Source: Clostridia bacterium
GTDB lineage: Bacteria > Bacillota > Clostridia > Christensenellales > QALW01
Assembly: GCA_017964345.1 (NCBI GenBank)
Contig: JAGCSD010000055.1
Coordinates: 1 to 6,758 of the forward strand
Reading direction: 5' to 3'
DNA length: 6,758 nucleotides
Part shown: in pieces, positions 1-6,305 of the stretch
Layout: each line of letters opens with the position of its first letter
Position numbering within the stretch: the first letter of the stretch is position 1
The notes under the pieces: generated by a model
Database searches by the model: none
What the model was told of the DNA's origin: nothing
What the model saw: only the letters and a program-made list of their open reading frames with translations
Made by a program: the position numbers and the translations under genes

Positions 1-710
1 ATCTCGGTGGTCGCGTCGTTCACATGGCGGTGCGACTTGCGCGAAAAATGCCGGAAAACCAGCGTAAAGAGTACAATGAACGGTACAAAGCACAGCACCA
101 TCAGCGTCAAAGCGTAGTTCACGACGAGCATCGCGCCCAGCACGCCGAACAGGACCATGGCGCTTTTTACCAGCGCCACGAGAATGTTGGTGAACATATA
201 CGAAATGGCGTTGGGATCATTGGAAACACGCGTGACGAGCTTTCCTACGGGCAGTTTGCTGAGCTGGTCGTGCGACAGGCTTTCGATGTGCGTAAACACG
301 TCCTGCCGCATAGAGGACAGGATCTTCTGCCCCGTTTTCTGTAAAATCATCGACTGCGCGTACGTTGCCGTCAGGCTGACGATCAGAATGCCTATATACA
401 CCGCCACCAGCGAGAACAGATACGGCAGTTCAAACGCGCCCTTGACGGTTTCTTCGATATGTCCCGCCAGCAAGGGGGAAGCGATATCGTAAACGATGGA
501 AACCAGCAGGATGAAAAACACCGCCAGAAAGCTTTTCCGGTACGGCTTGGCGTAGCGGAGCAGACGCCTCATGACTTCCCGGTCAGACAGCTTACGTTCA
601 AGATCCCGGTCGTCTTTCTTTTTGGCGTCGAGCAGATACGCGATCAGAAACAGAAGCGAGAATACGCCGATGATCGCTCCGACAAGCAACAGCGGAAAGT
701 ACTCGTTCAT
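1..710 (-). CDS. ABC exporter half-transporter, partner subunit (LmrD/YheH-like), 5' part only
   Basis: N-terminal 236 residues of an ABC exporter permease; the rest, including the whole nucleotide-binding domain, lies beyond the left edge. The start ATG (710-708) overlaps the TGA of the upstream gene as ATGA, with GAGGAGG (718-724) seven bases ahead, so the two should be translationally coupled. Residues about 4-27 form an extra hydrophobic helix, followed by a very charged stretch (about 28-45, rich in Lys, Asp and Arg). The usual exporter start, RYAKPYRKS (52-60), and membrane segments at about 61-82 and 97-118 then follow. The segment GKLVTRVSNDPNAIS is the typical coupling-helix region of type I (type IV fold) exporters. 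With its neighbour it should make a heterodimeric exporter of the LmrCD/YheIH/TM287-288 kind, expected here to carry the hydrolytic Walker A/B site. That cannot be seen. The substrate (drug, lipid or peptide) cannot be read from the sequence. Confidence 0.88.
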   Translation of the reverse strand, partial: MNEYFPLLLVGAIIGVFSLLFLIAYLLDAKKKDDRDLERKLSDREVMRRLLRYAKPYRKSFLAVFFILLVSIVYDIASPLLAGHIEETVKGAFELPYLFSLVAVYIGILIVSLTATYAQSMILQKTGQKILSSMRQDVFTHIESLSHDQLSKLPVGKLVTRVSNDPNAISYMFTNILVALVKSAMVLFGVLGAMLVVNYALTLMVLCFVPFIVLFTLVFRHFSRKSHRHVNDATTE

Positions 711-2479
711 GTCAGAGCCTCCTCTTCCAACTTCTGTATTTCGACCATGCGCCGGTATGCCGGACAGGCGGCGAGCAGTTCGTCATGCGTGCCGGCGGCG
801 ACCAGCCGTCCCTCCTCTAAAAACAGGATCGTATCCATGCTTTCCACGGTCGAGATGCGGTGCGCGATCAGGATCGTGGTACGCCCTTTGCGCGTCTGAC
901 GCAGATTCTCCAAGATAGAGCGTTCCGTTTTGGTATCCACGGCGGATACGGAATCGTCTAAAATCAGGATCGGCGCGTCCTTCATCAGCGCGCGCGCAAT
1001 AGAAATGCGTTGTTTCTGTCCGCCGGACACCGTGACGCCGCGTTCGCCCAACACCGTTTCATATCCGCCGGAAAACGCGGTAATGTTGTCGTGCATATCG
1101 GCAAGCCGCGCGGCTGTTTCCACCCGGTCGCGTGTCGTTTCGTCCGCGGCGAAAGCGATATTCGCCTCGATCGTATCGGAGAACAGGAAATTGTCCTGCG
1201 GCACGTACGCGCAGGCGGCGCGTACCGAGGCGATGGTCAGACCGTTGACGTCTTGTCCGTCCACGAATACCGTTTGGTCGGGCACGTTGTAGGTTCTCAG
1301 GAGCAGATCGACCAGCGTCGTTATGCCGGAGCCTGTGCGTCCCACCAGCCCGACGTGCTGACCGGCACGCACGGTGAATGAAACGTGTTTAAGCGCGTCA
1401 AACTCCGCGTCGGGATAACGGAAGGTCAAATCCCGTACCTCGATTTCCCCGCGCGGACGCTCCAGCGCCGCCGCGCCCGGGCGGTCGACCATATCGGGGG
1501 AAGCGTCCAACAGCTCGCCGATTCGCTTGAGCGAGGCGTGTCCGCGGCTGGTCATATCGATCAGATCCGAAACCGCCATGATCGGCCAGATCGTGGCGGT
1601 GAAATAGCCGATGAACTCCATCAGCTGTCCGGCGTTGAACACACCTTCGTGTACCAGAAAACCGCCGTAGCCGAGAATGATACCGATCACGCTTTCCATA
1701 AACAGCGTCACGAGAATATGCAACAGGACCGAGGTGCGCGTAAAGGAAACGTTGACCTCTTCGTTTTCCGTGTTCAGCGCCTTGAATGCCATCAGCTCCT
1801 TGGCTTCCCGCACAAACGCCTTGATGACGGCAATGCCCGAAAAGCTTTCCTGCGCGAAATCCGACAGGCGTGAAAACGCCTCTTGCCGCGCGTCCCACTT
1901 TTTCATCATCGCCTTGCCCACCACCGTGGCGGAAGCGAGCAGCAGCGACAGGGGGATCAGCGTCAGGAGCGCCAACAGCGTGTTCATGCGCACCATTTTA
2001 TAGATCGCCAGCGTGCCGAGCATCAGCGCGTCAAAGAACATCATAACGCCCCAGCCGAAGCAATCCTGCACGGTTTCCAGGTCGTTGGTGAACAGGCTCA
2101 TCAAACTGCCTACTTTGTTGAGCTGGTAGTACCGACTGCTCAGCGTTTTGGCGTTATTGAACATTCTTTCCCGCAAATCCGCTTCCATGCCGATGGCGGA
2201 ACTGAAAAACGCCACGCGCCACAAGAACCGCCCGATCACCATCGCCACGATCACACCGATCATCGGCAGGCAAATGCGATCTGATAAAAAACGGGCGTCA
2301 AATGGCACGGCGACGCCGTTTTCCACGATAACGCCGTTGTTCATGCCGTTGATGACCATTTGATACAGATTCGGGATTATCAGCTGGAGATAATCCACCG
2401 CCGCCAGCGTCGCCAGCCCGAGCAAAAGCAGCGCGGCGTAGCGCACATAATAGCGATTGATATGTTTTCCGAAAATCAT
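707..2479 (-). CDS. ABC exporter half-transporter with degenerate ATP site (LmrC/YheI-like)
   Basis: Complete 590-residue half-transporter, normal length for the family, with a membrane domain followed by an ATPase domain. Membrane segments are near residues 14-37, 70-92, 142-160, 165-188, 250-273 and 283-305. ATPase motifs in order: A-loop Tyr in FRYPD; Walker A GRTGSGITT at 380-388; Q-loop Gln428 in YVPQDNF; intact signature SGGQ at 485-488; Walker B ILILDD with Asp509 where the catalytic Glu normally sits; H-loop His540. The Asp for Glu exchange is known for the degenerate subunit of heterodimeric exporters (LmrC, TM287). The Walker A Lys is replaced by Ile386 (codon ATA, 1324-1322), which is unusual. 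In TM287/288-type dimers this subunit's Walker A/B forms the non-hydrolytic site, while its signature completes the partner's active site, so the subunit could still work. AAGGAG (2486-2491) lies six bases before the ATG. It is the first gene of the operon. Confidence 0.93.
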   Translation of the reverse strand: MIFGKHINRYYVRYAALLLLGLATLAAVDYLQLIIPNLYQMVINGMNNGVIVENGVAVPFDARFLSDRICLPMIGVIVAMVIGRFLWRVAFFSSAIGMEADLRERMFNNAKTLSSRYYQLNKVGSLMSLFTNDLETVQDCFGWGVMMFFDALMLGTLAIYKMVRMNTLLALLTLIPLSLLLASATVVGKAMMKKWDARQEAFSRLSDFAQESFSGIAVIKAFVREAKELMAFKALNTENEEVNVSFTRTSVLLHILVTLFMESVIGIILGYGGFLVHEGVFNAGQLMEFIGYFTATIWPIMAVSDLIDMTSRGHASLKRIGELLDASPDMVDRPGAAALERPRGEIEVRDLTFRYPDAEFDALKHVSFTVRAGQHVGLVGRTGSGITTLVDLLLRTYNVPDQTVFVDGQDVNGLTIASVRAACAYVPQDNFLFSDTIEANIAFAADETTRDRVETAARLADMHDNITAFSGGYETVLGERGVTVSGGQKQRISIARALMKDAPILILDDSVSAVDTKTERSILENLRQTRKGRTTILIAHRISTVESMDTILFLEEGRLVAAGTHDELLAACPAYRRMVEIQKLEEEALT

Positions 2480-2517
2480 CGCGTTCTCCTTATTTTCGGG
2501 GGGGTTAATTATCTTTT

Positions 2518-2546
2518 ATTGTACGGGCTTTTGAAATTTCTGTCAA
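2518..2546 (-). promoter_or_regulatory. Sigma-A-type promoter of the ABC exporter operon
   Basis: On the minus strand the -35 TTGACA (2546-2541) is perfect and is followed by a 17-base spacer and the -10 TACAAT (2523-2518), one base from consensus. Transcription should start near 2511, giving a leader of about 32 bases. That leader holds a run of seven Cs (seven Gs on the plus strand, 2498-2504) and the AAGGAG ribosome binding site. No operator is established. Confidence 0.85.
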
Positions 2547-2608
2547 CCTTTTCCGCGGGGCAGTCAAAGAAAAGCCAATGTGCGCAAAACAGCAAAATGT
2601 GTTTTTTC

Positions 2609-2638
2609 TTGACAGACGCGCTCCGGTGATGCTATGAT
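2609..2638 (+). promoter_or_regulatory. Sigma-A-type promoter of the kinase/membrane-protein operon
   Basis: The -35 TTGACA (2609-2614) is perfect, the spacer is 18 bases, and the -10 is TATGAT (2633-2638), five of six matches. The predicted start near 2645 gives a leader of about 33 bases with AAGGGGA (2665-2671) before the ATG at 2678. It lies back to back with the divergent ABC promoter, the two -35 boxes being 62 bases apart. Both share the 8-mer TTGACAGA. Confidence 0.8.
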
Positions 2639-2677
2639 AAAACGGAGTGAAAAACCGACTGAACAAGGGGAACTTGT

Positions 2678-3613
2678 ATGAAACCGATCCGAACCGTTAC
2701 GCTTAATCCTTGCTTTGATCTGCACTATACGATTCCCGGTTTTGAGATAGGGAGAGAAAACGCGGTGACGTCCGCTGTGATCGAAGCAGGCGGAAAGGGC
2801 ATCAACACGTCCCGCGCGCTGCGCGCCGGCGGGGTAGACAATTTGGCATATCTGATCGTGGGAACGGACAGCGCCGCGCCCTTTTTGGAGCAGTTGCGTG
2901 CGGACGGGCTGTCTTTTCGCGCGTTTGAAACGCCGGGACGCGTTCGCGAGAATCTGACGGTGCATCCGGAAGAAGGCAAAGAAACACGGATTTTACTGAA
3001 CACGTTCCGCGTTTCCGAACAAGCGTTTGCCGAGCTGGAAGCCGCTCTGCTGGCGGAAGCGCCTCAGATGCTGCTTGCGTTTTCGGGACGTATCCCAAAC
3101 GGGGTGGAAAAAACGCGCGTTTTATCCCTGCTTGCGCGTTTAGCGGCGCGCGGAGCCGACATCGCGGCGGACTCCGTATCCCTGACGCCGGACGATCTGC
3201 GTGCCCTGCGTCCTTGGCTGATCAAGCCGAACGAGCAGGAAATGCAAGCGTTTCTCGGCAGAACACCCGCTACGCGCGAGGAGGTCGCCAAGACCGCGAA
3301 GGAAATGGTGAAAAACGGCGTCAGCCAAACGGTTATGATCAGCCTGGGCGGCGACGGCGCCGTGTTTTCCGACGGCAGGGACGCCTATGTTCTGCGTGTG
3401 CCGCGCTTGACGCACCCGATTTCCACCGTCGGCGCGGGCGACAGCACGCTCGCCGGATTGCTTGCCGGCACTGCGCAGGAACTTCCCTTGGAAGAATCAC
3501 TGCGCTTAGCGGTCGCTTACGGCACCGCGTCGTGCCTGACGCCCGGAACGCGTCCGCCGCGCAAGGAAGATATTCAGGCTGTCTTCGCGCAAACGGGGGT
3601 AGAAAAGTTGTAA
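2678..3613 (+). CDS. PfkB-family sugar/sugar-phosphate kinase (1-phosphofructokinase / tagatose-6-phosphate kinase-like)
   Basis: A 311-residue cytosolic kinase of the ribokinase/PfkB fold, normal length for the FruK/LacC branch. It should transfer phosphate from ATP to a sugar phosphate. Visible motifs are TLNP at the N terminus (8-11), the substrate-binding GGKGIN (38-43), KPNEQE (183-188), SLGGDGA (222-228), and the C-terminal PfkB signature VGAGDS (251-256), with Asp255 as catalytic base and the preceding Gly-Ala-Gly as anion hole. The TLNP and GGKGIN motifs favour the 1-phosphofructokinase family over ribokinases. The middle segment (RENLTVHPEEGKETRIL, 90-106) departs from textbook FruK, and the usual Asn-x-Pro-Gly-Pro stretch after it is absent, so the exact substrate is open. 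No fructose phosphotransferase gene or fruR-like regulator is adjacent. It heads an operon with the membrane protein gene 39 bases downstream. Confidence 0.88.
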   Translation: MKPIRTVTLNPCFDLHYTIPGFEIGRENAVTSAVIEAGGKGINTSRALRAGGVDNLAYLIVGTDSAAPFLEQLRADGLSFRAFETPGRVRENLTVHPEEGKETRILLNTFRVSEQAFAELEAALLAEAPQMLLAFSGRIPNGVEKTRVLSLLARLAARGADIAADSVSLTPDDLRALRPWLIKPNEQEMQAFLGRTPATREEVAKTAKEMVKNGVSQTVMISLGGDGAVFSDGRDAYVLRVPRLTHPISTVGAGDSTLAGLLAGTAQELPLEESLRLAVAYGTASCLTPGTRPPRKEDIQAVFAQTGVEKL

Positions 3614-3652
3614 ACCTAAAATTGCTCTGAAAAGAATAAAAAGGAGTTTTAT

Positions 3653-4423
3653 ATGAAAGAGTTTTTCGGATTCGGCGGCTATACGCGCACGCCGGAAGGA
3701 TATTTATCCTGGCAGCATTTGCTGTTTGTTTCGCTTCTGATGGCGGGCATGGTCCTGCTTGCCGTCCTGCTCGGGCGCCGGATGCGTTCACGCGCGGAAA
3801 AAGAAAAGAATTCCGTGCTGATCGGCGCGGCGATCGCCATTGACGCGGTGGAACTGTTCAATATCGTCATGCACTGCGTCGTGGCGCAGGATCCGCTCAA
3901 ATGGCTGCAGATGCTCCCGCTGTTCCTTTGTACCGTACAGTTGATCACGCTGCCGCTGGCGGCGTTCGCGCACGGGCGCATCAAAGAAGCGGCGCTGGAT
4001 TTCGTGCTGATTTTCGGCATCCTCGGCGCGGTGATGGGTACTTTCGCCGCGGGTCAGAATTACGCCGCCTATCCCGTTTTATCTCTGGATAACGTGTTTT
4101 CCGGCTTAACGCACGCGATCGCGGGATTTGCCTCGCTCTACATTGCGTTTTCCGGTATGACGAGCCTCAAAAAACGCAACATCGGCATCACCTATCTTAT
4201 TCTCATCGGCATCTGCGCGCTCGCCTATGTCGCCGACGTGCTGATCCCCTACAACTATATGTTCCTGATGCGCGGCGACGGCACGCCCTACGACCTGTTC
4301 TACGATCTGGTCAACGGGAACCCCGTTCTCTATCCGCTTTGCGTGGTCGCGCTGTTTCTGCTTTATATTGCCGTGTTTTACGGGGTATGCTTTCTTCTGC
4401 GAAAGAAAAAGCGTGCCAAATAG
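3653..4423 (+). CDS. YwaF/TIGR02206-like seven-helix integral membrane protein
   Basis: A 256-residue, strongly hydrophobic protein with about seven membrane helices (roughly 21-41, 53-76, 84-104, 113-133, 147-167, 177-199, 225-249) and a basic tail (RKKKRAK) expected in the cytoplasm. Features I associate with the YwaF/TIGR02206 family (related to TMEM164) are an early WQHLLF, LPLFLCTVQ in the third helix (88-96), a His in THAIAG (153-158), and the run VLIPYNYMFLMRG followed by NPVLYPL near the C terminus. The family's biochemical role is not known to me, so no reaction is assigned. AAGGAG (3641-3646) lies six bases before the ATG. It is only 39 bases behind the kinase gene with no terminator between, so co-transcription is likely. 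A functional link to sugar phosphorylation is only suggested by position. Confidence 0.75.
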   Translation: MKEFFGFGGYTRTPEGYLSWQHLLFVSLLMAGMVLLAVLLGRRMRSRAEKEKNSVLIGAAIAIDAVELFNIVMHCVVAQDPLKWLQMLPLFLCTVQLITLPLAAFAHGRIKEAALDFVLIFGILGAVMGTFAAGQNYAAYPVLSLDNVFSGLTHAIAGFASLYIAFSGMTSLKKRNIGITYLILIGICALAYVADVLIPYNYMFLMRGDGTPYDLFYDLVNGNPVLYPLCVVALFLLYIAVFYGVCFLLRKKKRAK

Positions 4424-4474
4424 GAGATCACGCGGTCCCTTTTTATAAAGGAATAAACGGTAAAGACAAAGCAA

Positions 4475-4497
4475 GACCGCCGGGCTTCCCGGCGGTC
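4475..4497 (-). terminator. Hairpin terminator between convergent operons, mainly for murA
   Basis: Perfect 10-bp GC-rich inverted repeat, GACCGCCGGG / CCCGGCGGTC, with a three-base loop. It lies 19 bases past the murA stop codon. On the minus strand it is followed by a T-rich run (TTGCTTTGTCTTT), on the plus strand by the poorer CTATAATAT. This favours termination of murA transcription, though it may also act on transcripts from the membrane-protein operon. Confidence 0.7.
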
Positions 4498-4516
4498 CTA
4501 TAATATCCAAGTGTTG

Positions 4517-5773
4517 TTACGCTTTGACCCTTTGAATATCGGCGCCCAGCGCCTGCAGTTTTTCCACGATGCGTTCATATCCGCGGTCTATGTAATGCAC
4601 GCCGCTGACGACAGTCGTGCCCTCGGCGATCAGTCCGGCCACGATCAACGCCGCGCCGCCGCGCAAATCAAGGGCTTCCACATCGGGACCGTACAGCTTT
4701 TCGACGCCCTGAATTACCGCAGTGCGGTCGGTCACTTCACTTTTACCGCCCATTTTCTGCAGTTCGTCCAAATGACGGAAACGCTGCTCAAAAATCGTTT
4801 CGCTGATGACGCTGGTACCTTCCGCCACCGAAAGCAGAGCGGAAAACGGCTGCTGCAGGTCGGTGGGGAAACCCGGGTATACCATGGTTTTGACGCGTAC
4901 CGCACGCGGACGGGCCGTGCGCGGCAGAATGCGCAGAGTGTCTTCCCCCTCTTCCACGCGGAAGCCCGCCTCCGCGAGCTTGGCGGACAGGGACTCCATG
5001 TGCGTGGGAATGCAGTTGCGGATGAGAATGTCGCTGCGCGTGGCGGCGGCAATGATCATCCAGGTGCCGGTTTCGATCTGATCGGGGATCAGCGTATAAT
5101 TGCACGAGCGCAAACGCTTGACGCCCTGAATCTTGATAACGTCCGTTCCGGCGCCTTTGATGCGCGCCCCCATGTTGTTCAAGAAGTTCGCCACGTCGAT
5201 CACATGGGGTTCTTTGGCGCAGTTGAAAATCATCGTTGTTCCTTCCGCTTTGACGGCGGCGAGCATAATGTTGATCGTCGCGCCCACGCTGACCACGTCA
5301 AGATAGACTTCCGCGCCCGTGAGCGACGGCGCGTCGATTTCTACCACGTTGGTCTGTTTGATGGTCGCGCCGAGCGCGGAAAACCCCTTCAAATGCTGGT
5401 CGATCGGGCGTTTGCCGATATAGCATCCGCCGGGCGGCGGCACTACCGCGTGCCGGAAACGCCCCAAGAGAGCGCCCATCAGGTAATACGACGCGCGCAT
5501 CTTGCGCGTCAATGCCTCGGACGGGCAGACGCACTGCACCTTCGTCGGATCAATGGTGATCTGACCGGGAACGGACAGATCGACCTGAGCGCCGAGCGAG
5601 GTCAGCGTTTCCGCCAGCACTTTCACATCTTCAATCTGCGGAATATTGTCGATCACGCAGACACCGTCGGACAAAAGCGCCGCCGGGATGATCGCCACCG
5701 CCGCGTTTTTCGCGCCGCTGACGGACACCGTGCCGTGCATTTGCTTTCCGCCGTGAATCCTTAACTTTTCCAA
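4517..5773 (-). CDS. murA: UDP-N-acetylglucosamine 1-carboxyvinyltransferase (MurA, MurAB/MurZ type)
   Basis: A 418-residue cytosolic enzyme, full length for MurA. It transfers enolpyruvate from phosphoenolpyruvate to UDP-GlcNAc, the first committed step of peptidoglycan synthesis, and is the fosfomycin target. Seen: SGAKNAA with Lys22 and Asn23; KMRASYYLMGALLGRF (91-106); the catalytic-loop Cys117 in GGCYIGKRPIDQH, which predicts fosfomycin sensitivity at this residue; Asp305 in YPGFPTDLQQPF; and Arg397 in DRGYER. The RASYYLMG and PIDQH wording resembles the second Gram-positive paralogue (MurAB/MurZ), so another murA may exist elsewhere in the genome. The start is TTG (5773-5771): no ATG or GTG lies in frame upstream, and starting here puts Lys22, Asp305 and Arg397 at the same numbers as in E. 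coli MurA. GGGG eight bases ahead is the only nearby Shine-Dalgarno candidate. Confidence 0.96.
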   Translation of the reverse strand: MEKLRIHGGKQMHGTVSVSGAKNAAVAIIPAALLSDGVCVIDNIPQIEDVKVLAETLTSLGAQVDLSVPGQITIDPTKVQCVCPSEALTRKMRASYYLMGALLGRFRHAVVPPPGGCYIGKRPIDQHLKGFSALGATIKQTNVVEIDAPSLTGAEVYLDVVSVGATINIMLAAVKAEGTTMIFNCAKEPHVIDVANFLNNMGARIKGAGTDVIKIQGVKRLRSCNYTLIPDQIETGTWMIIAAATRSDILIRNCIPTHMESLSAKLAEAGFRVEEGEDTLRILPRTARPRAVRVKTMVYPGFPTDLQQPFSALLSVAEGTSVISETIFEQRFRHLDELQKMGGKSEVTDRTAVIQGVEKLYGPDVEALDLRGGAALIVAGLIAEGTTVVSGVHYIDRGYERIVEKLQALGADIQRVKA

Positions 5774-5785
5774 GTGAATTGCCCC

Positions 5786-5817
5786 GCCGCGCGCCGCGCG
5801 GCAGATTATCCTTCCTT
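5786..5817 (-). promoter_or_regulatory. murA leader: distant strong Shine-Dalgarno motif followed by a GC hairpin
   Basis: On the minus strand the leader carries AAGGAAGG (5817-5810), 36 bases before the TTG start and so too far for normal use. Between them lies a perfect stem of seven G/C pairs with a three-base loop (5802-5786), then GGGG and eight bases to TTG. The hairpin could slow initiation or hold a ribosome standby site. The structure is read directly; the regulatory role is inference. Confidence 0.45.
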
Positions 5818-5836
5818 TTTGTTGGGTTGCTTGTTT

Positions 5837-5865
5837 ATTGTATCATCTTCGCGCGAATTTTGCAA
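5837..5865 (-). promoter_or_regulatory. Promoter of murA
   Basis: Minus-strand -10 TACAAT (5842-5837) with a 17-base spacer and -35 TTGCAA (5865-5860), four of six matches. Transcription would start near 5830, leaving a leader of about 57 bases. The spacer contains the perfect palindrome TTCGCGCGAA (5848-5857), in a position where a bound regulator could block or remodel the promoter. murA may also be reached by readthrough from floA, as no convincing terminator separates them. Confidence 0.65.
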
Positions 5866-5903
5866 TATTTTTTTCAATATTTGCCGAAAAAGCGCGAAAG
5901 GTA

Positions 5904-6302
5904 CTAAAACCGGTTGCCGCGCAGACTGACGGGCTTGCCCAAGATTTCGCTGATGACCACGGCGCGCGCCAGCTCGCCGCGCGGCAGTGTGACAACGGAG
6001 TCCAGCAGATAGGCAGGCTCTTCGCTATGCTCTACGGCGCAGTGCTGAGGGTTTTCTTCCACACATTCGCCCTCGTCGCTTGCCGTACCTTCGGGAGATA
6101 CCCACACGCGCTCTGCCGGGCGGACGTTCTGCCGTGCCGGACGCGGCGCGGGGTCCTGTGAAGGCGCCGGCGGCGTTTGCGGCATTTGCGGCATTTGCGG
6201 CGGCTGCGGTTGGCGAGGCGGCGTCTGCCCTTCGATTTGATTCATTTTTGCACGCACGATCAAAAAGACGATCAGCGGCAGAAACACAAACAAAACGCCC
6301 AT
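5904..6302 (-). CDS. Uncharacterised small single-pass membrane protein linked to floA
   Basis: A 132-residue protein I do not recognise as a named family. Residues 2-17 (GVLFVFLPLIVFLIVR) form one membrane helix ending in basic RAKM, so the rest is probably cytoplasmic. Residues 27-57 are a flexible Pro/Gln/Met linker with QMP-QMP-QTP repeats. Residues 65-96 are acidic and hold two cysteines (Cys80, Cys88). The C terminus (97-132) looks folded and conserved in style, with LLDSVVTLPRGELARAVV and then ISEILGKPVSLR, probably a helix ending in a basic tail. The ATG is three bases after the floA stop, and its ribosome binding site (AAAGGAAG, 6318-6311) lies inside the last floA codons, so it is translated with floA. 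A role beside FloA in membrane microdomains is inferred from this coupling only. It is not recognisably NfeD, FloA's known partner. Confidence 0.8.
   Translation of the reverse strand: MGVLFVFLPLIVFLIVRAKMNQIEGQTPPRQPQPPQMPQMPQTPPAPSQDPAPRPARQNVRPAERVWVSPEGTASDEGECVEENPQHCAVEHSEEPAYLLDSVVTLPRGELARAVVISEILGKPVSLRGNRF
6170..6214. repeat. 9-bp tandem repeats inside the floA-linked small gene
   Basis: Five consecutive 9-bp units: GCGGCGTTT, two exact GCGGCATTT, then diverged GCGGCGGCT and GCGGTTGGC. They encode the QTP, QMP and QMP tripeptides and the neighbouring proline-rich residues on the minus strand. Because the unit is a multiple of three, copy-number change would alter linker length without breaking the frame. 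Confidence 0.75.
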
Positions 6303-6305
6303 CGT

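Noticed and set aside
1385..2284. Open frames on both strands overlapping the first ABC gene
   Set aside because: They lie within a fully conserved ABC exporter reading frame, and their products show no domain or membrane pattern of their own.
4424..4444. Weak stem followed by five Ts just after the YwaF-like gene, as a plus-strand terminator
   Set aside because: The stem (GATC with GGTC plus flanking pairs) has a wobble and a mismatch and only about four good pairs, so it is too weak to call as a terminator.
4511..5764. A 417-codon open frame on the plus strand opposite murA
   Set aside because: It mirrors murA almost end to end, and its product is an Arg/His/Asp-rich sequence with no recognisable domain, as expected for the antisense of a GC-rich gene. 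All MurA motifs are on the minus strand.
5774..5820. A murA start further upstream, next to the AAGGAAGG motif
   Set aside because: Only ATA and ATC codons are in frame there. The extra residues would be Arg/Gly/Ala-rich and outside the family, and the TTG start gives the normal MurA residue numbering.
5774..5830. Riboswitch in the murA leader
   Set aside because: The leader is only about 57 bases and shows a single simple hairpin, with no known riboswitch core.
5862..5884. AT-rich inverted repeat as the terminator of the floA operon
   Set aside because: The stem is AT-only in its core, with a bulge, has no T-run after it in the direction of transcription, and overlaps the murA -35 box.
6170..6214. 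Short repeats as a possible CRISPR array
   Set aside because: The units are 9 bp, directly adjacent without spacers, and encode a repeated tripeptide inside a gene.
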